64,000 nucleotides of DNA from the NCBI GenBank assembly GCA_035577545.1, contig DATLVI010000004.1, forward strand, positions 62,001 through 126,000, written 5' to 3'. The translations under genes were made by a program, and so were the position numbers. Below the pieces are notes generated by a model. It saw only the letters and a program-made list of their open reading frames with translations, was not told where the DNA came from and ran no database searches. Source of the DNA: Verrucomicrobiia bacterium (GTDB lineage Bacteria > Verrucomicrobiota > Verrucomicrobiia > Palsa-1439). This document shows, in pieces, positions 52,850-61,988 of the stretch. The stretch's first letter is position 1. The number at the start of each line of letters is the position of its first letter.

Positions 52850-53466
52850 GGTGATTTCAGGGCGAGGACGGCGAGCATCCGTCCCGTTTGGCCTTTTTCA
52901 GCCCGGTAAGAGAAATAGTGGTCGAGATGGCAGGCTGTGCACACGCGGGGATTGTGAACATCGCTCACACCTGCCTGGCGCAATTGCTGTTCAACACTAC
53001 TCCAGATATCCATTTCGTAATGACACGGCCCGATGGAAGGACTGATCAATGAGGTGCAATCGGCGGGATCCGTTCCAAACTTCTGTTGCATGGTCACCAC
53101 GGTACTTCCCACGATGTTGGCGATGGTTCCCTTCCTGCCAGAATGCACCAGGGCGATGGCTGGTGTCCGCCGGTCGACAATGAAGACTGCGGCGCAGTCG
53201 GCACAGCGAATTACCAGCGGCAAACCTCTTACGGATGTTGCCAGCGCATCGACCATCGGCACGCGCTCGCCGGTAGTTTCAAAGATGACCGCGACGCCAT
53301 TGCCGTGGGTTTGCTCGGCGGAGGCAAAGCGAGTCGGGGAGAATCCCAGCGCCACGAGCGTGCGGCCCTCGAAATCGTTGGTCTTCGTGTCTTCTGTCGT
53401 GCGCAGCGTGAACGCGTGGGTAGCGAATGGGAGTTGGTTTAGCGGCGCGAAGGTTTCGAACTGCAT
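52846..53466 (-). CDS. pgeF: Peptidoglycan editing factor PgeF (multicopper oxidase-like, DUF152)
   Basis: 206 residues. 'ASAEQTHGNGVAVI' and 'VIRCADCAAVFIVDRRTPAI' followed by 'ALVHSGRKGTIANIVG', plus 'ISPSIGPCHYEM', are the conserved His- and Cys-containing blocks of the YfiH/DUF152 family. In E. coli PgeF corrects mis-incorporated amino acids in peptidoglycan precursors; other family members are reported as purine-nucleoside-cleaving enzymes. It is slightly shorter than E. coli YfiH. It sits 3 bases after the TolC-like gene and overlaps the methyltransferase gene, so its link to the ketosynthase set may be only by operon position. Confidence 0.87.
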   Translation of the reverse strand: MQFETFAPLNQLPFATHAFTLRTTEDTKTNDFEGRTLVALGFSPTRFASAEQTHGNGVAVIFETTGERVPMVDALATSVRGLPLVIRCADCAAVFIVDRRTPAIALVHSGRKGTIANIVGSTVVTMQQKFGTDPADCTSLISPSIGPCHYEMDIWSSVEQQLRQAGVSDVHNPRVCTACHLDHYFSYRAEKGQTGRMLAVLALKSP

Positions 53467-53469
53467 GGA

Positions 53470-54837
53470 TCAATTGGCCACACGCACCGTCATCCCGGTG
53501 ACACGTTCCAGCGTGGCGATGGCGACATTGTAGTCGTGGAGTGCCTGGACTTCATTGGAGCGGGCATCGGTAAGCGCGGTCTGGGCGCTGAGAACGTCCA
53601 ACTGCGTGCCGGTACCGGCTTGGAAACGGGCTCTGGCCAGCCGCAGACTTTCCTCGGCTTCTTCCACGGTTTTCTTCTGGGCTTCGATCAGTTCGATGGT
53701 CTGAAGATAATCGGAGTAGGCCTGGCGCACATCGAGTTCCACCTGGCGGCGCGTGTCGGCATAGTCGAGATTCGCCTCCTGAAGTAGTGCCCGCGCCTCG
53801 CTCACTTTGCCGCGAGTAAGCATGCCGTCGAAAAGCGCCCAGGTTACGCTGGCACCGGCTGTCCAGCCTTCACGAGTAGCATCAGGACTGTTGAAGAAGG
53901 TGTCGTCATGCCAACCGTAGTTGCCGAAGACGGAGGCTTCCGGTTTGTAGCCGGAAGAAGCGACTTTGACATTGGCCTTGGCGACACCGATTTGTTGTTC
54001 TGCTTGCAGCAACTCCGGGCGATGCTCAAGCCCCTGTTGCAGCGCGGTAGGGAGATCCCAAGCGCGATGCTCGTAAGCCAGTGTGCCCTCGAAATTAATC
54101 GGAGTGAAATCGTTCGTTTGGGTGGTGGAATCGATGGCCAGTAGTTTCACCAGGGACTCCTTGGAGATGCGGAGGTCGTTCTGGGCACGAATGAGCGGCG
54201 GCTTGGCGTTGGCCAGTTCGACTTCGGCGCGCAGGACGTTGAAGCGCGGGACGGCGCCCACGTCGTACCGCGACTGGGCATCCAGGAGTTGTTGTTCCAG
54301 CAGTGTGACGGATTGCTCGCGGACCTCAGCGATGGCCTTGTTCAATAGGATTTGATAGAACGCCTTCCGTACATCGAGAATGGTATCGGCAACAGCCTTT
54401 TGAAAACCGAGCACCGCGATCTGGTCGGACAGCTTTGCGGCGCGGACAGCGGCACTAACGCGTCCACCTTGGTAAAGCAGCTGCGAGATTTGGACCTGCG
54501 CACTCCAGGGCTGTGTTTGGTTCCCAAAAACGGTATTGGTACCGCCGGAACCCGCAGGGAATGGGAATGCATCAATCGCGCTCCTGGCGATCATCTCGCC
54601 GGAGCCGGACGCGGTGATCTGCGGCACGGCCGGCGCGCGTGTCTCAACGATGACGCCCTGGGTACGGCGGATCTCTTGTTGGGCCTTGAGGATCGACGGA
54701 TTCTGTTTGATCGCCAGGTCAAGGCAATCCTGGAGTGTTAGCGACTGGGGGAGCCCGGTTGCGCCAGCGGCCGGCGTTGGTTTCACAACGGAGAAAAGCA
54801 AGGAGGCGGCCAGGAGGCCGCAGAGGGTTTTGATCAT
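53470..54837 (-). CDS. TolC-family outer-membrane channel protein
   Basis: 455 residues with signal peptide (about residues 1-24, 'LLAASLLFSVVKPTPAAGA'). The two tandem outer-membrane efflux domains show the expected helix pattern: 'LTLQDCLDLAIKQNPSILKA' in repeat 1 and 'WDLPTALQQGLEHRPELLQA' in repeat 2, each followed by long alpha-helical hairpins ('LRLARARFQAGTGTQLDVLS' near the end). TolC proteins form the outer-membrane duct for RND or ABC export pumps. No inner-membrane pump or adaptor is adjacent, so the partner is elsewhere. The ATG overlaps the stop of the TMTC-like gene upstream by 4 bases. Confidence 0.92.
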   Translation of the reverse strand: MIKTLCGLLAASLLFSVVKPTPAAGATGLPQSLTLQDCLDLAIKQNPSILKAQQEIRRTQGVIVETRAPAVPQITASGSGEMIARSAIDAFPFPAGSGGTNTVFGNQTQPWSAQVQISQLLYQGGRVSAAVRAAKLSDQIAVLGFQKAVADTILDVRKAFYQILLNKAIAEVREQSVTLLEQQLLDAQSRYDVGAVPRFNVLRAEVELANAKPPLIRAQNDLRISKESLVKLLAIDSTTQTNDFTPINFEGTLAYEHRAWDLPTALQQGLEHRPELLQAEQQIGVAKANVKVASSGYKPEASVFGNYGWHDDTFFNSPDATREGWTAGASVTWALFDGMLTRGKVSEARALLQEANLDYADTRRQVELDVRQAYSDYLQTIELIEAQKKTVEEAEESLRLARARFQAGTGTQLDVLSAQTALTDARSNEVQALHDYNVAIATLERVTGMTVRVAN

Positions 54838-57395
54838 GATTTCGAACTCACTGTGGTTGGTTGCTCTGGGAGTAGTTGCTGGAACGATTCCGGCGGGCAG
54901 TGGTAGCCCTGCAGCGCATTTTGTTTGGTTTGTTTCGCCATGTCGAACTGCCTGGTTTCAAGAAACACCTGAATGAGCCCATAGTAAGCGGAGCAGATAT
55001 GATTGTGGACAATCGCGCAGTCGGAATTGAGTCGTGGTTGTCCCTGGGACATGACCACCGAACATCCTTCATGGTCGATTTGGCGGTAAATGTCCACGAG
55101 CAAGCGCAGAGCCTCCGAGCGATTGCTGTCGAGCAGCAGCGCTTCCAGCAACGAGATGCCGGCTTCCTCGGAATGTCCAGTGGAGAGATAAACCGACGCG
55201 ATGCTCAGGTAGGCATCGGGATTCGTGGGGGCCAGATGGCGCATGGCAGTGTAGGCATCGAGCGCCTGCTGGTATTGTGACATGCGCATGTAGGAAAGCC
55301 CGAGGTTCCAGTAAATCTCATGGTTGCCGATATCCGGGATCTGGTCGGGTTTGCGGCCGCGCTTCAGTTCCTTGCGGCGGTTGTCGTCGTTGAATTCGTG
55401 GTCCAGCGGCACCGCTGCGCTGAGGGCTTCGACGGACTTCTGGTACCACGGGAGGCTTTGGGGAGTCGGCACGAGGGTGCCGTCCGGAGCGCGCTGGGCG
55501 AGCGTGTCGCCCTTGATGCGGTAGTAGGCGCCGAGGTGGAGGAGGACGATCTGCGTCTTGTCCGTGACATCGCGTGCCTTTTCACCCTCCGCGATGACGC
55601 GATCGATGTTCTTGCCCTCGGGGTCCTTCTCGTAGAGCGCAAAGGCGAGTGACTTGTGGGTCTTGAAGCTGTTCGGGCAGGCTTCGACGGCTTTCGTCCA
55701 CAGCCGTTCATCATCCTCCCAGTCAGGATTGCGCAAGAACGAGCGCGCGCCGTACGCGACGACCATCAAGCTGAGGGCGGTGCGCGCCACGACCTGCAGC
55801 CAGATGCGCTGCGCCCACGCCGAGACATCCATTTGCGGGATCAGGTTACGGCAGATCGCGTAGACGGCGAGCACCACGCAGCCGACGAACCCGATCAACG
55901 GCATGTACAGGAAGCGTTCCGCCATGATGCTGCCGATGCACCACGTCTCTTTAACGATGGGCCAATTGAACACTTGCCAACTAAAGATGTGCCAATTCTC
56001 AAAGAGCGGCTCGCCCAGTTTCGGGAACAGGTTCGACGTGGGTAGCAAGGTCCCGAAGAAAAAAAACACGAAGAAGAAGAGGGGTTTATTGCGGCGATAA
56101 TTACGGATCGCGACGAGTAGCACGGTCGCCACCGAGATCAACGCAATGATGGCTTTCCAGTCTTCGAACGTGCTGAAGTGCCAGTTGACGATCGGGACCT
56201 GGTTGTAGGAATAATCGCACGAGAGCACCTGTGGCCAGACAAGCAGCCAGAAGTATTTCCCGATAACCTTGATTGCCGTCAGGCGCGCCTGCCAAAAACC
56301 AACGTCCGGGCGGACCAGCGGATTGTCCACCCAAGGCAACTCGGGCGGTCGCAGATTCCCGAAAACCCAACTTCGTGTATAGAACATCGCGAGTACCGGG
56401 GCAGCGAGGACAACGTAACCTTTTAGTCCAAATTCCCAAAAATTCGAGATGAAACTGAAGAGCCAATTCGGGTGTTTCCGGTGGAGTCGGAAGGTGAAGT
56501 CGTAGAGCATCAATACGCCGAGTACGACGATCCCGGTTTCCTTACAGAACACGCCGACGGCTGTTGATAGCAACAAGAGCAGCAGGGATGGGAGTTTGGC
56601 CCAACCACCCACGAGACACGCAAACGTCAACGTGGTGGCGGCGAGCGTCGCCAGAGCGATCGTGATCGCGGTCCAATTGAGCAAAGTCGGTGAAACCCAG
56701 GTAGGAAGTTTCCAGCAGAGTAGGATGAATCCCGCCAACACCGTGGAAATCGCCGCCATGATGACCTGGGGGCCGGTCCATAACTTGCGCTGGCGATCGG
56801 TCGTCGTGCTCTTTACGTAACAGAGGAACCCAACCAGCAAAAACAGCGTGGCAAACAGGTCGGAACGTCCAATGATGTTCGTGACCGATTCGGTGGCCAG
56901 CGGGTGTGTGCCAAATAGAGCGGCGGCGAAGAACGCCGGCCAGAGCCGCTCCATCAGCACGAGCACCGCAAAGTAGACGAGGACGGTGTTGGCCCAATGC
57001 AGGAAGAAATTAATCCAGTGATAGCCCGCCGCATGATCGGTGTTGCCCAGGGTGTGGTAATTGAACATGTAGGACAGCGTGGTCAATGGTCGGTAGAGTC
57101 CACTGACCGCCTTCGGCCACCAGTAGTCTTCGTGGAAGATGAGACGGATATTATTGGGGCTGGCGTCGCGCAGCCGGGGGTCTTCGAGGATGATGAATTT
57201 ATTGTCGAGCGCAAAGCCCGTGTTATGCACGGTGTTGGCGTACGTGAAGAGGACGACCACGCCGAGCACGAAGACGATGGCCAGATGGGCCGGAGTGCCC
57301 ACCGCCGGCCACAATGTGGTCTTCGGAGGTCCCTCAGCCTCTGGCTGTTGCGTCGCTTTTGTCGCTGCGGCGTTTTTTTTCTTTTTTGAGCCCAT
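54834..57395 (-). CDS. TMTC-like membrane glycosyltransferase with C-terminal TPRs
   Basis: 853 residues from ATG at 57395; the 17-codon upstream extension has no support. A basic, alanine-rich start ('GSKKKKNAAATKATQQPEAE') is followed by about ten membrane segments, with a first loop containing 'GFALDNKFIILEDPRLRDA' and 'GLYRPLTTLSYMFNYHTLGN' (the DUF1736/TMTC-type GT-C signature). From about residue 640 there are tetratricopeptide repeats ('IYWNLGLSYMRMSQYQQALD', 'PDAYLSIASVYLSTGHSEEA'). Eukaryotic TMTC proteins are O-mannosyltransferases; the bacterial homologues are uncharacterised. It begins the minus-strand run that continues through tolC to gmhB. Confidence 0.82.
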   Translation of the reverse strand: MGSKKKKNAAATKATQQPEAEGPPKTTLWPAVGTPAHLAIVFVLGVVVLFTYANTVHNTGFALDNKFIILEDPRLRDASPNNIRLIFHEDYWWPKAVSGLYRPLTTLSYMFNYHTLGNTDHAAGYHWINFFLHWANTVLVYFAVLVLMERLWPAFFAAALFGTHPLATESVTNIIGRSDLFATLFLLVGFLCYVKSTTTDRQRKLWTGPQVIMAAISTVLAGFILLCWKLPTWVSPTLLNWTAITIALATLAATTLTFACLVGGWAKLPSLLLLLLSTAVGVFCKETGIVVLGVLMLYDFTFRLHRKHPNWLFSFISNFWEFGLKGYVVLAAPVLAMFYTRSWVFGNLRPPELPWVDNPLVRPDVGFWQARLTAIKVIGKYFWLLVWPQVLSCDYSYNQVPIVNWHFSTFEDWKAIIALISVATVLLVAIRNYRRNKPLFFFVFFFFGTLLPTSNLFPKLGEPLFENWHIFSWQVFNWPIVKETWCIGSIMAERFLYMPLIGFVGCVVLAVYAICRNLIPQMDVSAWAQRIWLQVVARTALSLMVVAYGARSFLRNPDWEDDERLWTKAVEACPNSFKTHKSLAFALYEKDPEGKNIDRVIAEGEKARDVTDKTQIVLLHLGAYYRIKGDTLAQRAPDGTLVPTPQSLPWYQKSVEALSAAVPLDHEFNDDNRRKELKRGRKPDQIPDIGNHEIYWNLGLSYMRMSQYQQALDAYTAMRHLAPTNPDAYLSIASVYLSTGHSEEAGISLLEALLLDSNRSEALRLLVDIYRQIDHEGCSVVMSQGQPRLNSDCAIVHNHICSAYYGLIQVFLETRQFDMAKQTKQNALQGYHCPPESFQQLLPEQPTTVSSKS

Positions 57396-57520
57396 GAACT
57401 CGGCACAAGCCTGATAATCAATTCCCTGGCAGATGCGGTGCGCCAAAGTGTGTCAGCAGCCCGCGGCAAAGTCAAAAAGGTTTTGCACAGCGAGAGCACG
57501 CGGTAAGATACGCCCAGACC

Positions 57521-58414
57521 ATGGTGGACGCCTCGATCCTTATTGGCACGGCAGGCTGGAGTTATCCGGACTGGGAGAACGTCGTGTACCCGGCGGGCAA
57601 GGCGGCGGACCGACTTCGTGCCGTCGCACGGTACCTCGACTGCGTGGAGGTGGACAGTTCGTTCTACCATCCGCCGGCGGCGCGGACGACGGAAAGCTGG
57701 GTCCGGACGCTGGAGCAGCAACCCGGGTTCCGCTTCCTGGCGAAGGCATGGCAGCGGTTCACGCATGAACGATCCATGCCATGGACGCGAGCTGAACATG
57801 ATCTGCTCACCACCGGGTTGCAGCCATTGCGCGAGGCGGGGAGGCTCGATAGCCTCCTCTTTCAGTTTCCATGGTCGTTCCGAAACGACCCAAAGAACCG
57901 TGACTGGCTGGACGCTATTGCGGATGCGTTTGCCGATTGGCCGCTGGCGGTCGAAGTGCGCCACGATTCCTGGCTCGCGGACGGGACTTTGGAGTTTTTC
58001 CGCGAACGACGCCTCACGTTTTGCAATATCGACCAGCCCGTGCTGGCGCATTGCCTCCCGCCGACCGCGCACGTGACAGCCGAGGTCGGCTATTTTCGCG
58101 TGCATGGCCGCAATGCAAAGAATTGGTTCCGCGAGAAGCAGGACGCGTATGGCGGACGCTACGATTACCTCTATTCGGCGATGGAACTGGACGAATTGCT
58201 CGCTCACGTTACAAAAATCACGGCGCGCACGAAGAAAACATTCGTGGTCTTTAACAATCACAAGGACGGCAAGGCGTTTGCCAATGCCCTGCAGTTCAAG
58301 GCGCGTCTCGTCCTGGCGGCGACTGTGCGCGCTCCCGTGTCATTACGGGAAGGCTTTCCCGTTCTCCGCGCCTGCACGGTACCCGATGGCGCGGAGCAGT
58401 TGCCGCTGGTGTAG
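57521..58414 (+). CDS. DUF72 (YecE-like) protein
   Basis: 297 residues. 'ILIGTAGWSYPDWENVVYPA' and 'YLDCVEVDSSFYHPPAARTT' open the DUF72 TIM-barrel-like fold. 'FRFLAKAWQRFTHERSMPW', 'LDSLLFQFPWSFRND', 'LAVEVRHDSWL' and 'FVVFNNHKDGKAFANALQFK' are the remaining conserved blocks. Function is not established for the family. It is divergent from the TMTC-like gene with about 125 bp between, and 85 bp upstream of the stress-protein gene. Confidence 0.88.
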   Translation: MVDASILIGTAGWSYPDWENVVYPAGKAADRLRAVARYLDCVEVDSSFYHPPAARTTESWVRTLEQQPGFRFLAKAWQRFTHERSMPWTRAEHDLLTTGLQPLREAGRLDSLLFQFPWSFRNDPKNRDWLDAIADAFADWPLAVEVRHDSWLADGTLEFFRERRLTFCNIDQPVLAHCLPPTAHVTAEVGYFRVHGRNAKNWFREKQDAYGGRYDYLYSAMELDELLAHVTKITARTKKTFVVFNNHKDGKAFANALQFKARLVLAATVRAPVSLREGFPVLRACTVPDGAEQLPLV

Positions 58415-58499
58415 GCCAGCGGGGAAAATCATTGCTTTCAGCGCGGTCTGCTTCTATAGATTTTGGGCCGGGGGATCGCAGAGGAGGAGCACGTTCAGG

Positions 58500-59327
58500 A
58501 TGCTGGAGAAGATACTCGTACCAAGCGACCTTTCCGACCCGTCGAATTCCGTCATTCCCTACGCGGTGACGCTGGCGCAGGCGTTTCACAGCAAGCTGTA
58601 CCTCCTCCACGTGATGGATCCCGCCTCACTCCACGAGCCGGAGTGCCTTTTGGATTTTCCGAAGTTGTCGAAAATGCTCACACTCGACCTGGGTGCGCCT
58701 GACTTGCCGCCCTTGAAGAAATCGATCGCCGTCGCCAAAATGTATCTCTATAAGAAAAATCGCGCCGCCGCGATCATGGACGCCGTCCGCGAGAAGAAGG
58801 TCGATCTGATCTGCCTGGCCGCCAACAACGGCGGCGTCAACCTCGCGTGGTGGTCGGTCGGCAACATCGTCGAGTCGATCATCGCCCGCGCGCCGTGCCA
58901 TGTATTGTGCATCCGCGGACGGCCCGTCAAGGACAAGGATTGGAAGCGGCCACGCTTCAAGCACATCCTGCTACTGACGGAACTCGGTCCCGCCGGCGCT
59001 GAGCCGCTCGTGAAAGTTCTTCCGTGGGCCGACAAGCTCAACAGCATGCTGCATATCTTTCCCTTGGTAACGAACCGCGCCAAACGATTGTCCGCGAACA
59101 AGCCGCTGCCCGAAGCGGCGAGGCTCCACGCGGCCAGGACCAATGTCCTGTTGTTTGCCGATCCCGCGAAGCGGATGCGCAACCTCCTCAGCTTTGTCGA
59201 GAAAACGCCGATTGATCTTATCGTAATGGCTCCGCGCACTCGCGCGAAGTTCTCGAATCGACTTCTCAACGACATCCTCGGCAAACTCTTGCGGGCGACG
59301 GACAGCCCCGTCCTGCTACTACGCTGA
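58500..59327 (+). CDS. Tandem universal stress protein
   Basis: 275 residues from ATG at 58500 with AGGAGGAGC upstream. Two UspA-type alpha/beta units: the first starts 'MLEKILVPSDLSDPSNSVIP' and runs to 'ARAPCHVLCIRG', the second starts 'RFKHILLLTELGPAGAEPLV' and ends 'LLRATDSPVLLLR'. The Gly-rich ATP-binding loop (G-x2-G-x9-G-S/T) is not intact in either half, so it may not bind ATP like UspFG-class members. The role is general stress response, inferred from family. The last 9 bases overlap the convergent mutY gene. Confidence 0.87.
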   Translation: MLEKILVPSDLSDPSNSVIPYAVTLAQAFHSKLYLLHVMDPASLHEPECLLDFPKLSKMLTLDLGAPDLPPLKKSIAVAKMYLYKKNRAAAIMDAVREKKVDLICLAANNGGVNLAWWSVGNIVESIIARAPCHVLCIRGRPVKDKDWKRPRFKHILLLTELGPAGAEPLVKVLPWADKLNSMLHIFPLVTNRAKRLSANKPLPEAARLHAARTNVLLFADPAKRMRNLLSFVEKTPIDLIVMAPRTRAKFSNRLLNDILGKLLRATDSPVLLLR

Positions 59328-60368
59328 AAGAATCTTGGCAATTGCTCGACGGTGCGCCGACGACAAACTCAACCGCTTCAACTCCGTGGCGGACACCCAG
59401 CGCAATTCGCCGGTGCGTTTGCTTTGAAGCGCGCTCCCGCATTGGCACTCGAACACGCGGAGCGTGATGCGGCGGTTGGTGATCGCGTGGCGAAGTTCCA
59501 GCAACTGTTTTCCCTTGCGGAATCGTCCGCGGCCCAAGGTCGGCAATTCCCACATTCCCGCCAGCAACCCGCGTTCGGGGCGGCGTTGCATTAGCAAGCT
59601 GCCATTTCGGCGTACAAGCGCCGCACTCGCAACAACGCATTCCGTCATTTGCGGCCGCCCGCGATTCGGCAGTTGATCGACCAACCCCTGCGCCCGCGCA
59701 ACGCAAACGTGCCGCATCGGGCAGACCTCACAACGCGGGTTTGCCGGGGTGCACACCAGCGCGCCGAGTTCCATCAACGCCTGGTTGAATTCGCCGGGGT
59801 CACTGTTGGGCACCAAATCTTCCGCGAATTGCCAGAGTTTGTTCATCGTTTGTGGTGCCCTGACGTTGGCGGTGACGGCGAAGACCCTCGCGAACACCCG
59901 CGCCACGTTGCCATCAACCAGCGCCACGCGTTCCCCAAAGGCGATACTGGCAATCGCACCGGCGGTGTAGCGGCCAATGCCGGGAAGTTGGCGCAATCCC
60001 TCCGCCGTTCGCGGTAGTTTGCCACCGTATTCGCGAACAACAGTCTGTGCGGCCCGGTGTAGATTGCGCGCGCGCGAGTAATACCCGAGCCCTTCCCACA
60101 ACTTCAACACGCGGTCGTCCTTCGCCCGCGCCAGCGCGTGTATGGTTGGGAATGCTCGTAACCAGCGTCCGTAATATGGCAACACTGTATCCACGCGGGT
60201 TTGTTGCAACATGATTTCGCTAACCCAGATGCGGTACGGGTCGCGCGTGGCACGCCACGGGAGCCGCCGGTGGTGGCGTCGATACCAGCGCAGCAAATCG
60301 CGGTGGAACGTTTCCCGAAAGCTTTCGAGATTGACCCGTGCGGTTGGTATGTGGAATCGTGTCGCCAT
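59319..60368 (-). CDS. mutY: A/G-specific adenine glycosylase MutY
   Basis: 349 residues from ATG at 60368 (ATG at 60380 possible). The helix-hairpin-helix DNA glycosylase core has catalytic Glu in 'WVSEIMLQQTRVDTVLPYY' and the HhH-GPD Asp in 'LPGIGRYTAGAIASIAFGER' followed by 'VALVDGNVARV'. The [4Fe-4S] ligands are in 'CTPANPRCEVCPMRHVC' (C-x6-C-x2-C-x5-C). The C-terminal third is a NUDIX-like 8-oxoG-recognition domain ('GLLAGMWELPTLGRG'). MutY removes adenine mispaired with 8-oxoguanine. The start codon overlaps the divergent rnhC start codon. Confidence 0.95.
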   Translation of the reverse strand: MATRFHIPTARVNLESFRETFHRDLLRWYRRHHRRLPWRATRDPYRIWVSEIMLQQTRVDTVLPYYGRWLRAFPTIHALARAKDDRVLKLWEGLGYYSRARNLHRAAQTVVREYGGKLPRTAEGLRQLPGIGRYTAGAIASIAFGERVALVDGNVARVFARVFAVTANVRAPQTMNKLWQFAEDLVPNSDPGEFNQALMELGALVCTPANPRCEVCPMRHVCVARAQGLVDQLPNRGRPQMTECVVASAALVRRNGSLLMQRRPERGLLAGMWELPTLGRGRFRKGKQLLELRHAITNRRITLRVFECQCGSALQSKRTGELRWVSATELKRLSLSSAHRRAIAKILSA

Positions 60369-61293
60369 GGCCGAGCGCACATCCTACACGTGTCTGCTGG
60401 ATGCTGACAAGATTCCGCAACTGAAGCGCGACTTGCAGGCGCGCGGCTTTGATTTCCGCGAGGTGCCGTACGCTCACTTCGGGGCGATGTCCGACAGTGA
60501 GAAGGTCAATGTCGCGGTCTACACCAGCGGCAAACTGGTCATCCAGGGGAAGGGGACGACCGATTTCATCCAGTTCTACCTCGAACCGCAGTTGCTCGGC
60601 GAAGCGCGGCTTGGGTACGAGCATATTCTTGATCCGACGATGTTGGAGCCGCGCATCGGTGTGGACGAAAGCGGGAAGGGTGATTTCTTCGGGCCGCTGG
60701 TGATTGCGGGCGCGTTCTTGAACGAGGCGGCTGCGCGAAATATGATGGAAATCGGCGTGCGTGACAGTAAATTGATCAAGAGCGACGCGCGGATCGCCGA
60801 GGTCGCGAAGCAGATCCGCACGACACCAGGCTGCGTTACGGATGTTGTGGCCATCGGCCCCGAGAAGTATAATGAACTGCATGCAAGGATGCGCAACGTG
60901 AATGACATTCTGGGTTGGGGCCACGCACGGGTGATCGAGAACATGCTGGCGCGCGTGGACAGCCCGAAGGCGATTTCCGACCAGTTCGGCAACAAGCGTA
61001 TCATCGAGAAGGCACTAATGGAACGGGGCCGGAAAATTCAGCTTGTGCAGCGGCACAAGGCGGAGAGCGATCTGGCGGTCGCAGCCGCGTCGATTATCGC
61101 GCGTGATGGGTTCGTGATGCGATTGCGCAAACTCAGCAAGGAATACGGCGTGGAGTTGCCGAAAGGCGCGTCGACAGCGGTCCAGGAGGCCGGCTTTCAA
61201 CTCGTCGCGAAGCATGGAGGCGGCGTGCTCGGCAAGGTGGCCAAAACGCATTTTCGCACGACGCAGAAGGTTTTGGAAGGAGCGCCAAAATGA
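60367..61293 (+). CDS. rnhC: Ribonuclease HIII
   Basis: 308 residues from ATG at 60367 (ATG at 60349 possible). The N-terminal ~85 residues ('YTCLLDADKIPQLKRDLQAR', 'VAVYTSGKLVIQGKGTTDFI') form the TBP-like substrate-binding domain found in RNase HIII. The catalytic domain begins 'RIGVDESGKGDFFGPLVIAG', with the Asp-Glu-x-Gly-Lys-Gly motif that separates HIII from HII, and continues 'QRHKAESDLAVAAASIIARD'. It cleaves RNA in RNA-DNA hybrids. The CCATGG at the start is shared with the divergent mutY start. Its stop overlaps the next gene by 4 bases. Confidence 0.94.
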   Translation: MAERTSYTCLLDADKIPQLKRDLQARGFDFREVPYAHFGAMSDSEKVNVAVYTSGKLVIQGKGTTDFIQFYLEPQLLGEARLGYEHILDPTMLEPRIGVDESGKGDFFGPLVIAGAFLNEAAARNMMEIGVRDSKLIKSDARIAEVAKQIRTTPGCVTDVVAIGPEKYNELHARMRNVNDILGWGHARVIENMLARVDSPKAISDQFGNKRIIEKALMERGRKIQLVQRHKAESDLAVAAASIIARDGFVMRLRKLSKEYGVELPKGASTAVQEAGFQLVAKHGGGVLGKVAKTHFRTTQKVLEGAPK

Positions 61294-61730
61294 AGGGCAT
61301 GATCGCGCTTGTGGTGGTCGTGTTGATCGGGTACGCGGGCCTGACCGGGACAAGACAGTTCAAGGCGAATGGCGACTTCTCGGAACGGGTCGACCATGAA
61401 CTCAATTTCGTCGATGAAAACTCGATGGATTCCGTCAAGCAGGACCTCGTCAACGAGGCGAAGAAACTCGGCATCGACTTGAAGCCCGCCGACATCTACA
61501 TCAAATACGAGGACACACAACAAGGCACGGTGGCACAGCATTTGGTCGGCAACCGACTCGACGTGACGTTCGTCAACAAGCTCGTCACCATCACGGTGGA
61601 ATACGTCCAGCCGATCCTCGGGATTCCTTTTCACAAGCAAATCACGCAGAGCCATATCCGGCAGATTCAGGCCCCGCGCAAAGAGCCCAGCCCGGAAATG
61701 AAACAACTTTTGGACGCCACACCGCAGTAA
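61290..61730 (+). CDS. Hypothetical membrane-anchored protein (possibly DUF4845-like)
   Basis: 146 residues; its ATG overlaps the rnhC stop (ATGA). An N-terminal hydrophobic anchor ('MIALVVVVLIGYAGL') precedes a soluble domain with charged helices ('NSMDSVKQDLVNEAKKLGID') and beta strands ('LDVTFVNKLVTITVEYVQPI'). The layout resembles DUF4845-type proteins, which I place only tentatively. Operon position behind rnhC suggests housekeeping rather than accessory function. Confidence 0.6.
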   Translation: MKGMIALVVVVLIGYAGLTGTRQFKANGDFSERVDHELNFVDENSMDSVKQDLVNEAKKLGIDLKPADIYIKYEDTQQGTVAQHLVGNRLDVTFVNKLVTITVEYVQPILGIPFHKQITQSHIRQIQAPRKEPSPEMKQLLDATPQ

Positions 61731-61751
61731 AGTTTTAGGAGGGAGAACGCG

Positions 61752-61988
61752 ATGCCGCTTTACGAATTTTCCTGTAGCAAGTGTGAGAAAGATTTCGAGT
61801 CACTCGTGCGCTCGGTCAAGTGGGAGGGTGCCGTCGAGTGTCCGCACTGCGGCTCGAAGACGCTGACAAAGAAGCTTTCCGTCTTCGCCGCGCAGGGCAC
61901 CGGCCCTGCCACCGGCTCATCGTCCGCCCAGCAACCCTGTGTCCGCCCCGGCGGCTGCGGTTGCGTCGGCCCCCGACACCATCATTGA
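61752..61988 (+). CDS. FmdB-family zinc-ribbon protein
   Basis: 78 residues with GGAGGGAGAACGCG before the ATG. 'MPLYEFSCSKCEKDFESLVR' and 'VECPHCGSKTLTKKLSVFAA' carry the two CxxC pairs of the FmdB regulatory-protein zinc ribbon (PF09723). The C-terminal half is low-complexity Gly/Ser/Pro with three cysteines and ends 'CGCVGPRHHH', a possible extra metal site. Probable small regulatory or accessory protein; target unknown. The last 7 bases overlap the convergent lipoprotein gene. Confidence 0.88.
   Translation: MPLYEFSCSKCEKDFESLVRSVKWEGAVECPHCGSKTLTKKLSVFAAQGTGPATGSSSAQQPCVRPGGCGCVGPRHHH

Noticed and set aside
58104-58499. Extension of the universal stress protein frame to 58104
   Set aside because: This part lies inside the DUF72 gene in another frame. 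The ATG at 58500 has a strong ribosome site and the correct Usp start.
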